NCBI RefSeq assembly: GCF_029714425.1
Contig: NZ_CP121668.1
Span: 3,617,501-3,681,500, forward strand
Direction of reading: 5' to 3'
From: Bradyrhizobium sp. CB2312
GTDB taxonomy: Bacteria; Pseudomonadota; Alphaproteobacteria; Rhizobiales; Xanthobacteraceae
Length of the DNA: 64,000 nt
Part shown: positions 57,206 to 64,000 of the stretch, piece after piece
Layout: each line of letters begins with the position of its first letter
Numbering within the stretch: the stretch's first letter is position 1
Made by a program: the position numbers and the translations under genes
The notes under the pieces: generated by a model
Told to the model about the DNA's origin: nothing
Database searches by the model: none
What the model saw: only the letters and a program-made list of their open reading frames with translations

Positions 57206-60200
57206 ATGAACTGCTCCGGTTGCGGTTTCGAGGTTCAGAGCGGCTTTGCCTTCTGCCCGAAGTGCGGCACGAAGCAGCCGAACGCGTGCCCCGGCTGCGC
57301 CTTTCCATGCGCACCGGATTTCGCGTATTGCCCGAAATGCGGCGCGCTGGTCGGCGAGGTCCCTCAACCCCGAGCAGAGGCGCGGCCGACGGCGCCGGTC
57401 AGGGCATCCTCACCGCCACTGGCGCCGACAGCAGACCCTCAACAGGCATTTCGACCGCAGCCGGACAAGATCGACAGCGAAGCCAATCGCCGCACCATCA
57501 CCGTGCTGTTTGCCGATCTCAGCGGCTTTACCGCAATGAGCGAGCGTCTCGACCCCGAGGTCATGCAGACGCTTCAGAACGAGTTGTTCGAGGAGCTGAC
57601 GGCGGCCGTGCAAGGCTTTGGCGGCTTCGTGGACAAGTTCATCGGCGATGCGCTGCTGGCGCTGTTCGGTGCGCCGGCTGCGCACGAGGACGATCCGGAG
57701 CGGGCGGTCCGCGCTGCCATCGACATGATCGAGCGGACGGCGCAGCTCAGCGAACGGGTGAAGGCGTTTGCCGGTTCACCCCTGCTGCTCCATGTCGGCG
57801 TCAACACCGGGCACGTGGTCGCGGGCGGACTGGGTGTAGGCGTTGCCAAATCTTACTCGGTGACCGGCGACACGGTGAATACCGCTCAGCGGTTGCAGTC
57901 GATGGCGCCGCCGGACCAGGTGCTGGTCGGGCCGTTGACCTACCGTCTGACCCGGCACGCATTCGCGTATGAATCGCTTGGCGAGATCTCGCTCAAAGGC
58001 AAGATGGGCAGCGTCCTGGTCCATCGTCTCAAGGGGCTGCTCGACATGCCGCGCGCGGCACGAGGCCTCGACACGCTGGGCCTCAGTGCGCCCCTGATCG
58101 GCCGCGACGCCGAACTTGCCCGCGTGATCGGCAGCCTCGATCGCGCGTGCGGCGGGGCGGCGCAACTGGTGCGGCTGGTCGGCGAAGCGGGCATCGGCAA
58201 AACGCGCCTGGTGAACGAATTCGTCGCCCGTGTCCGCGATGAAGACCGCTTCGAAGGCGTGGCGATCCGGCAGGCGGTCTGCTCGCCGCTCGGCGAACAA
58301 TCCTACGGCACGCTCGCCGCAGTGCTGCGCAGCGCCTATGGCATCGCGCAGAAGGCCAGCGCCGCGGAGACTGAGGCCAGACTGACTGAAGCGCTGTCAG
58401 AGCTTGGCCTTGCGGCCGAGGAGGCGGAGCGGTTGATGCCGCTCTATGTCCACGTTCTCGGTCTCGGGGGCGCGGACGCCGTATTGCAGCATATCGAGCC
58501 CGAACAGCTCCGGCGGCAGATATTCTTTGCGATCCGGACCGTCTTCGAACGGCGCCTGGCCTTGTCGCCGCTCCTGATCATTGTCGAGGATCTGCACTGG
58601 GCGGATGCCGTATCTCTCGAAGCGCTGCGATTCCTGATGGACCGGCTGGAGCGCACGCGGCTGATGCTGCTGTTTACGCATCGGCCAATGCTGGAGCTGG
58701 ATCAGTTCGGTTCGGGTCGGATCAGCCACACGACCATCCGATTGCCTCCACTCGGTGACGCCGACGGACAAAAGCTGCTCTCGGCTTTTTTCAGTCTCGG
58801 TTGGCGTGAGCCGCCCGGAAGTCTGTTCAGTCGCATCCTGGAGCGCGCGAGCGGCAATCCACTTTTCCTGGAGGAGATTATCCGCGGTCTCATCGAAGCT
58901 GGCGCCCTGGAGTGCGACGGCTCGCAATGGCGGATCAAGTCGGATGAAGCCGCCGCCGATATCCCGGCGAGCATTCAAGCTCTGTTGTTGGCGCGCCTGG
59001 ATCGGCTGCCGCAGGAGGTGCGTCGGTTGGCGCAGGAGGCCGCGGTGATCGGCCCCCGCTTCGATGTGGCTCTGCTTGGCGCGGTAGCCACTGGGCAGGC
59101 GAAGGTCGAAGTGGGAGTAGAACGTCTGTGCGACGCCGAGATTGTCGAGGAAGTCGCGGGCGCTAATTCGATTTCGCTGCGATGCTACCGTTTCACGCAG
59201 ACCATGCTTCAGGACGTGATCTATCAAAACCTGCTCTTGCAGCGGCGGATCGAGCTTCACGGACGCATTGGTGCCGCGCTGGAGCAGCTCTACGGCAACG
59301 AGCCCGAGCGGCTCGAAGACCTCATCCTGCTCGGACACCACTTCAGCCTCAGCGCGCGCAAGCCGAAAGGCGCGCGTTATCTGCGCGCGGCCGGCGATCG
59401 CGCGCGCACAACCTATGCCAATGACGATGCCATCCGCCTCTACCAACAGGCTCTCGCCGTGCTGTTGACCGGTGGCGAATGCGACCCGGAGCGGCTGGTT
59501 CTGTACGAGCGGATCGCGGATCTCTGTGGCGCGGCCGGCCGTCGCAACACGGCCGAGGAGCACTACCAGAGCGCGCTGGAAGGGTATCGCGTCGCTGCCG
59601 ATCGCGTTGGCGAAGCGCGAATTCTTCGCAAGCTTGGCCGGTTGTTGTGGGACGCCGGCAAGCGGATCAAGGCCGAGACGCATTACGCCGAGGCGGCGGA
59701 ACGGCTTGGAGGGACCGAAGCGCCCATCGAGCGCGCGCACCTGTCGCAGGAACGTGGCCGTCTCGCTTTTCGCATGGGCGATCATACGGCCGCCGCGAGA
59801 TGGGCCGACCAGGCGCTTGGCTACGCCCGATCCGCGCCTGCGGCCGCGGACGAACAGACCGGACTCGAGGCGGCGCGCGCCATTGCCGAGGCCCTCAATA
59901 CCAAGGCGGTTGCCCTGGCGCGCCTTGGACGACACCAGGATGCGGTGCGCGAAGTGGAGCAAAGTGTCGCGGCAGCCGAAGCCGCCGGCCTTCTCAACGT
60001 GGCATGCCGCGGCTATACCAATCTCGCGGTGCTCTACACCATTGTGGACCCGGCGCGGGCCATGGAAGTTTGTCGGCGCGGGCTGGATGTCGCGCATCGT
60101 ATAGGCGACCTCGGGTTCCAGGCGCGCCTTCTTGCCAATTTTGCCGTCGCCTGTTGCACCTTCACGGATAAATGCACCGACGAAGGTGTGCCCGCTGCCG

Positions 60201-60514
60201 AAAAGGCGATCGAGATCGACCGGGCGCTCGATCAGCGCGAGCATCTCGCCGTACCCCTGATCGTACTCGGGCAAATCCATCAATGCCATTTCCGGCCCGA
60301 TCAGGCTGCCCGCTGCTACAATGAGGCCATCGAGGTCGCGAGCGAAACCGGCGAGCCGCAACAGCTCTTTCCATGCTATGATGGCCTAGCGACATTGAAC
60401 CTTGATCGCGGCGACATGCCTGAAGCCGAGCGCTATTTCGCGCTGGCTGATGATGTCTGCACCAGGCACGGGCTTGATCCCGCCGGACTGATTGTACTGC
60501 CATTTCTCGACTAG
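57206..60514 (+). CDS. Zinc-ribbon class III adenylate/guanylate cyclase with ATPase and TPR domains
   Basis: A 1102-residue signalling protein. Two zinc ribbons start it (Cys 3, 6, 17, 20 and Cys 28, 31, 42, 45). The class III cyclase domain (residues about 96-260) keeps both metal aspartates (LFADLSGF and FIGDALLALFG), the purine-pocket lysine (VDKFIG) and the transition-state pair (TVNTAQRLQ), so it looks catalytically active. An AAA-type ATPase follows (P-loop VGEAGIGKTRL, Walker B LIIVEDLHWAD), then about 450 residues of TPR-like helices. This is the layout of MalT/LuxR-like STAND cyclases. ATG 57206 puts the ribbon first. Confidence 0.87.
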   Translation: MNCSGCGFEVQSGFAFCPKCGTKQPNACPGCAFPCAPDFAYCPKCGALVGEVPQPRAEARPTAPVRASSPPLAPTADPQQAFRPQPDKIDSEANRRTITVLFADLSGFTAMSERLDPEVMQTLQNELFEELTAAVQGFGGFVDKFIGDALLALFGAPAAHEDDPERAVRAAIDMIERTAQLSERVKAFAGSPLLLHVGVNTGHVVAGGLGVGVAKSYSVTGDTVNTAQRLQSMAPPDQVLVGPLTYRLTRHAFAYESLGEISLKGKMGSVLVHRLKGLLDMPRAARGLDTLGLSAPLIGRDAELARVIGSLDRACGGAAQLVRLVGEAGIGKTRLVNEFVARVRDEDRFEGVAIRQAVCSPLGEQSYGTLAAVLRSAYGIAQKASAAETEARLTEALSELGLAAEEAERLMPLYVHVLGLGGADAVLQHIEPEQLRRQIFFAIRTVFERRLALSPLLIIVEDLHWADAVSLEALRFLMDRLERTRLMLLFTHRPMLELDQFGSGRISHTTIRLPPLGDADGQKLLSAFFSLGWREPPGSLFSRILERASGNPLFLEEIIRGLIEAGALECDGSQWRIKSDEAAADIPASIQALLLARLDRLPQEVRRLAQEAAVIGPRFDVALLGAVATGQAKVEVGVERLCDAEIVEEVAGANSISLRCYRFTQTMLQDVIYQNLLLQRRIELHGRIGAALEQLYGNEPERLEDLILLGHHFSLSARKPKGARYLRAAGDRARTTYANDDAIRLYQQALAVLLTGGECDPERLVLYERIADLCGAAGRRNTAEEHYQSALEGYRVAADRVGEARILRKLGRLLWDAGKRIKAETHYAEAAERLGGTEAPIERAHLSQERGRLAFRMGDHTAAARWADQALGYARSAPAAADEQTGLEAARAIAEALNTKAVALARLGRHQDAVREVEQSVAAAEAAGLLNVACRGYTNLAVLYTIVDPARAMEVCRRGLDVAHRIGDLGFQARLLANFAVACCTFTDKCTDEGVPAAEKAIEIDRALDQREHLAVPLIVLGQIHQCHFRPDQAARCYNEAIEVASETGEPQQLFPCYDGLATLNLDRGDMPEAERYFALADDVCTRHGLDPAGLIVLPFLD

Positions 60515-60535
60515 GTCATGTGAAGGAGTTCAACC

Positions 60536-61216
60536 ATGTCAGAACGCCATGTCGATGGACCGCTTCAACCGGGCGATCGCGCACCCAATATCGTGCTGGA
60601 CGCCATCACACGCGAAGGGAAGGTCGCACTCGAGGATTTTCGCGGGCGCAGTCCGATATTGGTAGGCCTGTTTCGAGGTTTGCATTGCCCGTTCTGCCGC
60701 CGCCATATTGCGGCACAGGCGCAGCTTGACGCAGCCCTGCGCGACAAGGGTGTCGAAAGTCTCACCGTCGTCAATACGCCGACCGATCGGGCGCGGCTCT
60801 ACTTCCGATATCACCCGTTGCCCAATCTGCTCGCCGCGTCTGATCCCGAACGGGTCTCGCACCGCGCGTTCGGCCTGCCAAATCTCGAATTCACGGAGAA
60901 CGAAACCGAGTGGCCGCGCAAGGTGGCCGTGGACGCGGTCATGAGCATGCAAGTGGATATGCCCGGCGAACTGCCCAGCCCGATGAACCGGCCGGCGGCG
61001 GCAGAGTACCTCAACAACAAGGACGGTTACGAGATGACGGAGGCCGATCAGCGCATGGCGGCAACCGGCACGGGCCAGCTGTTCGGCCAGTTCCTGCTCG
61101 ACCGGGAAGGGATCGTGCGCTGGACGTTCACCGAGGTCCCTGACGGCGGCCATCGCATGTTCGGGATGCCGAGCCCGCAGGAGTTGATGTCGGCTGCCTC
61201 GCAGGTGGTAGGTTAG
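60536..61216 (+). CDS. Peroxiredoxin-like redoxin
   Basis: A 226-residue thioredoxin-fold protein. RGRSPILVGLFRGLHCPFCRRHIAAQAQL carries the CxxC-type peroxidatic/resolving pair (CPFC). The N-terminus QPGDRAPNIVLDAITREGKVALEDF is the AhpC/TSA start. GAAGGAG lies eight bases upstream. It starts 22 bases after the cyclase stop and is probably cotranscribed with it, so it may reduce peroxide in the same response. The C-terminal 100 residues are longer than in simple peroxiredoxins. Confidence 0.82.
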   Translation: MSERHVDGPLQPGDRAPNIVLDAITREGKVALEDFRGRSPILVGLFRGLHCPFCRRHIAAQAQLDAALRDKGVESLTVVNTPTDRARLYFRYHPLPNLLAASDPERVSHRAFGLPNLEFTENETEWPRKVAVDAVMSMQVDMPGELPSPMNRPAAAEYLNNKDGYEMTEADQRMAATGTGQLFGQFLLDREGIVRWTFTEVPDGGHRMFGMPSPQELMSAASQVVG

Positions 61217-61228
61217 AGATCTCAGCGA

Positions 61229-62068
61229 TTAACGCGCCACCTTCGGGCGTTTCTCGGCGAGCGCTGCCGCCATCGCCGAGATCAGCGGGCGCATGAAATA
61301 AGCGTCCTCGGGAGGCGAGACGTCGGCGCGCAAGCCATGTCCGGCGAGTTCGCCGGACACCGCGGGCCCCACCGACGCGATCAGCGTCCGCGCGAAGCCC
61401 TTGCGCAACTTCGCCTCGCTGCCGCCGGCCTTCGCCGCTTCGATCAGGCGGCGGACCTGGCCGAGATTGGTCAGAGCGATGCAATCGATCCGTCCCTCAG
61501 CCATGTCGTCGATGGCAGCGATGATATTGGCATCCGCGGCCTTGGAATCGTAGACATAGGGCAGCACGCTATCGACCTCGGCCCCCTGCGCCGAGAGCGC
61601 GCCGGTCAGCGTGCTGTGGTCCTTGTCCGGATAGAGCTGGAGGCCGAGGCGATGCCCCTTCAGGTCGAGCTTGCCCAGCATCTCGATCACGCCCTCGGTG
61701 GTCGGCTTCTCCGTGGTCTGCTGCGCTTCGAGCGAGACCTCGCGCAGCGCCTTGCCGGGCTTCGGCCCGCGGGTGAATTTTCGCGATTTGGCGAGCGAGG
61801 TGACAAGGGGCTGGTCGAGGCCGCGAGCGCGCGCGAGCTTCATGATCCGCCGCAGGCCTTCGCCGGTCATCAGCACGAGATCGTCGAGTGGCTCGTCGAT
61901 GGCGCGGCGGATCCAGGCTTCGACCGGGGCGGGGTCCGGCGCATCCTCGATGGTGAACATCGGACATTGCACGACCTCGGCGCCTTGCTCGGCCAGAAGC
62001 TTGGAAAACTGAGCCTCCTCGCGCGTTTCCAGGATCAGGATGCGGGTGCCATTCAAGCGGTCGGCCAT
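61229..62068 (-). CDS. Uroporphyrinogen-III synthase-like protein (HemD family)
   Basis: A 279-residue two-lobe protein: RILILETREEAQFSKLLAEQGAEVVQCPMFTIED in lobe 1, and LPYVYDSKAADANIIAAIDDMAEGRIDCIALTNLGQVRRLIEAAKAGG in lobe 2, as in HemD. ATG 62068 was preferred to 62104. HemD closes the tetrapyrrole ring, but Bradyrhizobium-type genomes also carry diverged HemD paralogues, and conservation here is only moderate. It is convergent with the redoxin gene and divergent from purU. Confidence 0.7.
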   Translation of the reverse strand: MADRLNGTRILILETREEAQFSKLLAEQGAEVVQCPMFTIEDAPDPAPVEAWIRRAIDEPLDDLVLMTGEGLRRIMKLARARGLDQPLVTSLAKSRKFTRGPKPGKALREVSLEAQQTTEKPTTEGVIEMLGKLDLKGHRLGLQLYPDKDHSTLTGALSAQGAEVDSVLPYVYDSKAADANIIAAIDDMAEGRIDCIALTNLGQVRRLIEAAKAGGSEAKLRKGFARTLIASVGPAVSGELAGHGLRADVSPPEDAYFMRPLISAMAAALAEKRPKVAR

Positions 62069-62212
62069 GGGCGTGCTCCGGTCAGTCAAATCGCAATGGA
62101 CCATTCATCCTGACTCCGCGGTCGGGATTGGCGCAAGGGCAGGGTCGGTGCTAGAGCAGGGCGCAAATCGCGGAGCGTTCCGCAGCCCTTGCACAAACCT
62201 TCATCAAGAGCC

Positions 62213-63076
62213 ATGCCCGACCATCAATATGTGCTGACCCTGTCCTGTCCGGATCGCCCCGGCATCGTCTCGGCGGTGTCGACCTTCCTGGCTAATTCCG
62301 GACAGAACATTCTCGACGCCCAGCAGTTCGACGACGTCGAGACCAAGAAGTTCTTCATGCGCGTGGTGTTCACCGCCGCCGATCTCGCCGTGGAACTGTC
62401 TGCGCTTCAGACCGGCTTTGCCGCGATCGCGGAGCGTTTCGGCATGGACTGGCAGATGCGCGATCGCGCTGCGCATCGCAAGGTGATGCTGCTGGTGTCG
62501 AAGTCGGACCATTGCCTGGTCGACATCCTCTATCGCTGGCGCACCGGCGAATTGCCGATGACGCTCGCCGCGATCGTCTCCAACCATCCGCGCGAGGTCT
62601 ATGCCGGGCTCGATTTCGGCGGCATCCCGTTCCACCATCTGCCGATCACGAAGGACACCAAGCCCGAGCAGGAGGCGCAGATCCTCGATCTCGTCGCCCA
62701 GACCGGGACCGATCTCGTCGTGCTCGCCCGCTATATGCAGATCCTGTCCGACGATCTCTCGGCAAAGCTTTCCGGGCGCTGCATCAACATCCACCACTCG
62801 TTCCTGCCGGGCTTCAAGGGCGCAAAGCCCTATCACCAGGCGCATGAGCGCGGCGTCAAGCTGATCGGCGCGACCGCCCATTACGTCACGCGCGACCTCG
62901 ACGAAGGCCCGATCATCGATCAGGACGTCGAGCGCATCAGCCATCGCGACACTCCGGAAGATCTCGTCCGCAAGGGCCGCGACATCGAACGCCGCGTGCT
63001 CGCGCGCGCGATCCGCTATCATCTCGATGACCGCGTGATCCTCAACGGGCGCAAGACCGTGGTGTTCGTAGATTAG
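62213..63076 (+). CDS. purU: Formyltetrahydrofolate deformylase
   Basis: A 287-residue enzyme. An N-terminal ACT domain (residues about 3-80, [36 protein letters not shown]) is followed by a formyltransferase domain with the catalytic loop [20 protein letters not shown] and the aspartate in [12 protein letters not shown]. It hydrolyses 10-formyl-tetrahydrofolate to tetrahydrofolate and formate, which feeds purine synthesis and one-carbon balance. ATG 62213 is preferred because the family begins close to YVLTLSC. Confidence 0.93.
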   Translation: MPDHQYVLTLSCPDRPGIVSAVSTFLANSGQNILDAQQFDDVETKKFFMRVVFTAADLAVELSALQTGFAAIAERFGMDWQMRDRAAHRKVMLLVSKSDHCLVDILYRWRTGELPMTLAAIVSNHPREVYAGLDFGGIPFHHLPITKDTKPEQEAQILDLVAQTGTDLVVLARYMQILSDDLSAKLSGRCINIHHSFLPGFKGAKPYHQAHERGVKLIGATAHYVTRDLDEGPIIDQDVERISHRDTPEDLVRKGRDIERRVLARAIRYHLDDRVILNGRKTVVFVD

Positions 63077-63142
63077 CGAATAGTGAGTGGCGAGTAGCGA
63101 ATAGAAGCGTGGCCATTCGCCACTTTTATTCGCCATTCGCTC
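63074..63142. repeat. Imperfect inverted repeat of GCGAATA heptamers
   Basis: Copies of the heptamer GCGAATA and its complement TATTCGC form a long imperfect hairpin between purU and the small lipoprotein gene (AGCGAATAGTGAGTGGCGAG on the left, CGCCATTCGCTCCC on the right). It fills the convergent gap and probably terminates both transcripts. Confidence 0.65.
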
Positions 63143-63144
63143 CC

Positions 63145-63429
63145 TTAACGCACCGCGCCGCCCGACGTTGACCCCGTCGCGCCCTTCTGCGCCTGCTCTT
63201 CCTTCTCGCGATCGGCCGCCGGCATCAGTCGCTTGCGTTCGCGTTCCTTCATGTAGGCGTCGTATTGCGGTGTGCCCGGCCGCGGCGGGGCATCCGCCGG
63301 CAGGCCGCCGGCCCATTGCGGAATGTAGTCGCCCATGCCGGACGACAGTCTCTCGTTGACCGTGCCGCAGCCGCACAGCCCCGCGGCGAGCACGGTGAGG
63401 GCGAGGACGGAGCGGAAAGGCTTGGGCAT
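63145..63429 (-). CDS. Small putative lipoprotein
   Basis: A 94-residue protein with a lipoprotein signal: LALTVLAAGLCGCGT, with the lipobox ending in Cys near residue 19-21. The mature part is polar (DAPPRPGTPQYDAYMKERERKRLMPAADREKEEQAQKG) and has no domain. It stands alone; function unknown. Confidence 0.65.
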   Translation of the reverse strand: MPKPFRSVLALTVLAAGLCGCGTVNERLSSGMGDYIPQWAGGLPADAPPRPGTPQYDAYMKERERKRLMPAADREKEEQAQKGATGSTSGGAVR

Positions 63430-63951
63430 TGTGGGAGCGCGGCTTCTGTCATGGGGCGCCAGTTCGGGCTGGCGTCGGGAGAGTAGCCTTCAACAAGGTA
63501 AAATAGGCTTATTCGAGGTAGGTAATTGGTTACCGAGTCTTAACCACCACGACCTCGCCGATGTCCGAATTCTGCAAAAGGTGGACGAAATCCTCCATCC
63601 ACGCGGCTGCTCACGTTCCTAGACTGCGACGGAAGGCTCGCGACAAATTGGCTTGGGCAGCGGAGGGGCTTTTTCGTTGACAGGTCCATTTTATTTGTAC
63701 AATCGTCCAAATGGAGGCGGGCACGAGCGGGAAACTCAGTTACCCTAACGTAACCGCGACACCGCTCCTTGCCGTCGGCAAATCGGAACGCTCGGCTTGC
63801 GCCGAAGGGTCGCCAAACGTCCGATTGACAATGAGGGCGCGAAAGACGCCATGTGGCGCGCGATATCGCGCGTGCGTGAGCTAAACTGAGGCAAGGACCG
63901 GGCACTCGGTCCGCCGCACAAGAGGTCAGGAATGAAGGGGAGGGACATTTG
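63430..63951. other. Intergenic region upstream of the last gene
   Basis: About 520 bases with no supported gene. It contains a small inverted repeat (GTTAC-N6-GTAAC, 63739-63754) and a weak promoter candidate (63677-63703). Frames in this region on either strand look like chance. Confidence 0.5.
63677..63703 (+). promoter_or_regulatory. Weak sigma-70-like promoter candidate
   Basis: TTGACA (63677-63682) and TACAAT (63698-63703) separated by 15 bases, two shorter than ideal. Both hexamers are good, in a locally AT-rich stretch, but the leader to ATG 63952 would be long (about 240 bases). Confidence 0.3.
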
Positions 63952-64000
63952 ATGTTCGAACGCAAAGTGTTTTCGCGCACCGCAGCAGCGGCCGCTATCG
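63952..64000 (+). CDS. Start of an unidentified gene, truncated by the window end
   Basis: ATG 63952 is preceded by GGGGAGGGA at a good distance. The visible residues are MFERKVFSRTAAAAAI, which look like the beginning of an exported or Tat-type signal region (FSRT then an alanine-rich stretch). Too short to identify. Confidence 0.5.
   Translation, partial: MFERKVFSRTAAAAAI

Noticed and set aside
58397..60361. A 654-codon minus-strand frame opposite the cyclase
   Set aside because: No motif; the plus strand carries a continuous protein with zinc ribbon, cyclase and ATPase motifs.
1..64000. tRNA, rRNA, transposase, integrase or phage genes
   Set aside because: No clover-leaf sequence with a GTTCRA-type T arm, no ribosomal core sequence and no DDE or tyrosine recombinase motifs were recognised on reading; a dedicated scan was not possible.

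Overview
The window reads as a 64 kb chromosomal segment of a Bradyrhizobium-like alphaproteobacterium (Nitrobacteraceae, Hyphomicrobiales). I infer this from the high GC content, the abundance of Liv-type ABC and tripartite tricarboxylate transporters, and several copies of palindromic intergenic repeats that I associate with Bradyrhizobium/Rhodopseudomonas genomes. No database search was possible, so the species is open. No tRNA, rRNA, CRISPR array, transposase or integrase was recognised.

Layout. 1-1148: end of a type II secretion gene set (GspM-like, partial, and a GspN/GspC-like protein). 1462-4695: a complete tripartite tricarboxylate transporter (tctC-tctB-tctA). 4981-7562: a leishmanolysin-like metalloprotease without a signal peptide, a small unknown protein, and a CaiB/BaiF CoA-transferase. 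7831-14832: a first surface-polysaccharide block with a flippase, a four-gene operon joined by three GTGA overlaps (cupin, DegT aminotransferase, methyltransferase, glycosyltransferase), a CgeB-like glycosyltransferase and a small lipoprotein-like gene. 15029-18007: a large RTX/serralysin-type metalloprotease with four 119-residue C-terminal repeats, two of them joined by a very recent tandem duplication.

18180-43948: a large polysaccharide island. Its left half (18.2-31.2 kb) holds UDP-glucuronate decarboxylase, a GT2 glycosyltransferase, an atypical SDR paired with a GMC-like flavoprotein, O-acyltransferases, an FkbM methyltransferase, a PhyH dioxygenase, a Wzx-like flippase and a Wzy-like polymerase. 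Its right half (31.2-40.6 kb) holds every step of CMP-pseudaminic acid synthesis (PseB, PseC, a PseG-PseH fusion, PseI, PseF). Next to these lie a Pse-associated methylase and a WbpG/PseA-HisH-HisF amidotransferase set, which predicts an acetamidino-modified pseudaminic acid. A second polymerase-like membrane protein and a NodU-type carbamoyltransferase close the island. By eye, GC content falls within parts of this island, which suggests acquisition.

44174-47381: a GmhB-like phosphatase lacking its zinc ligands, a PaaK-like AMP ligase and an AGE-family sugar epimerase. 47378-54550: a Liv-type branched-chain/organic-acid ABC transporter operon (livG, acyl-CoA synthetase, livH, livM, livK, livF), divergent from a Crp/Fnr regulator. 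The space between them holds two perfect palindromes that are good operator candidates. 55648-63429: an MFS exporter, a 1102-residue zinc-ribbon/adenylate cyclase/ATPase/TPR protein followed closely by a peroxiredoxin, a HemD-like protein, PurU and a small lipoprotein. A new gene begins at 63952 and runs off the window.
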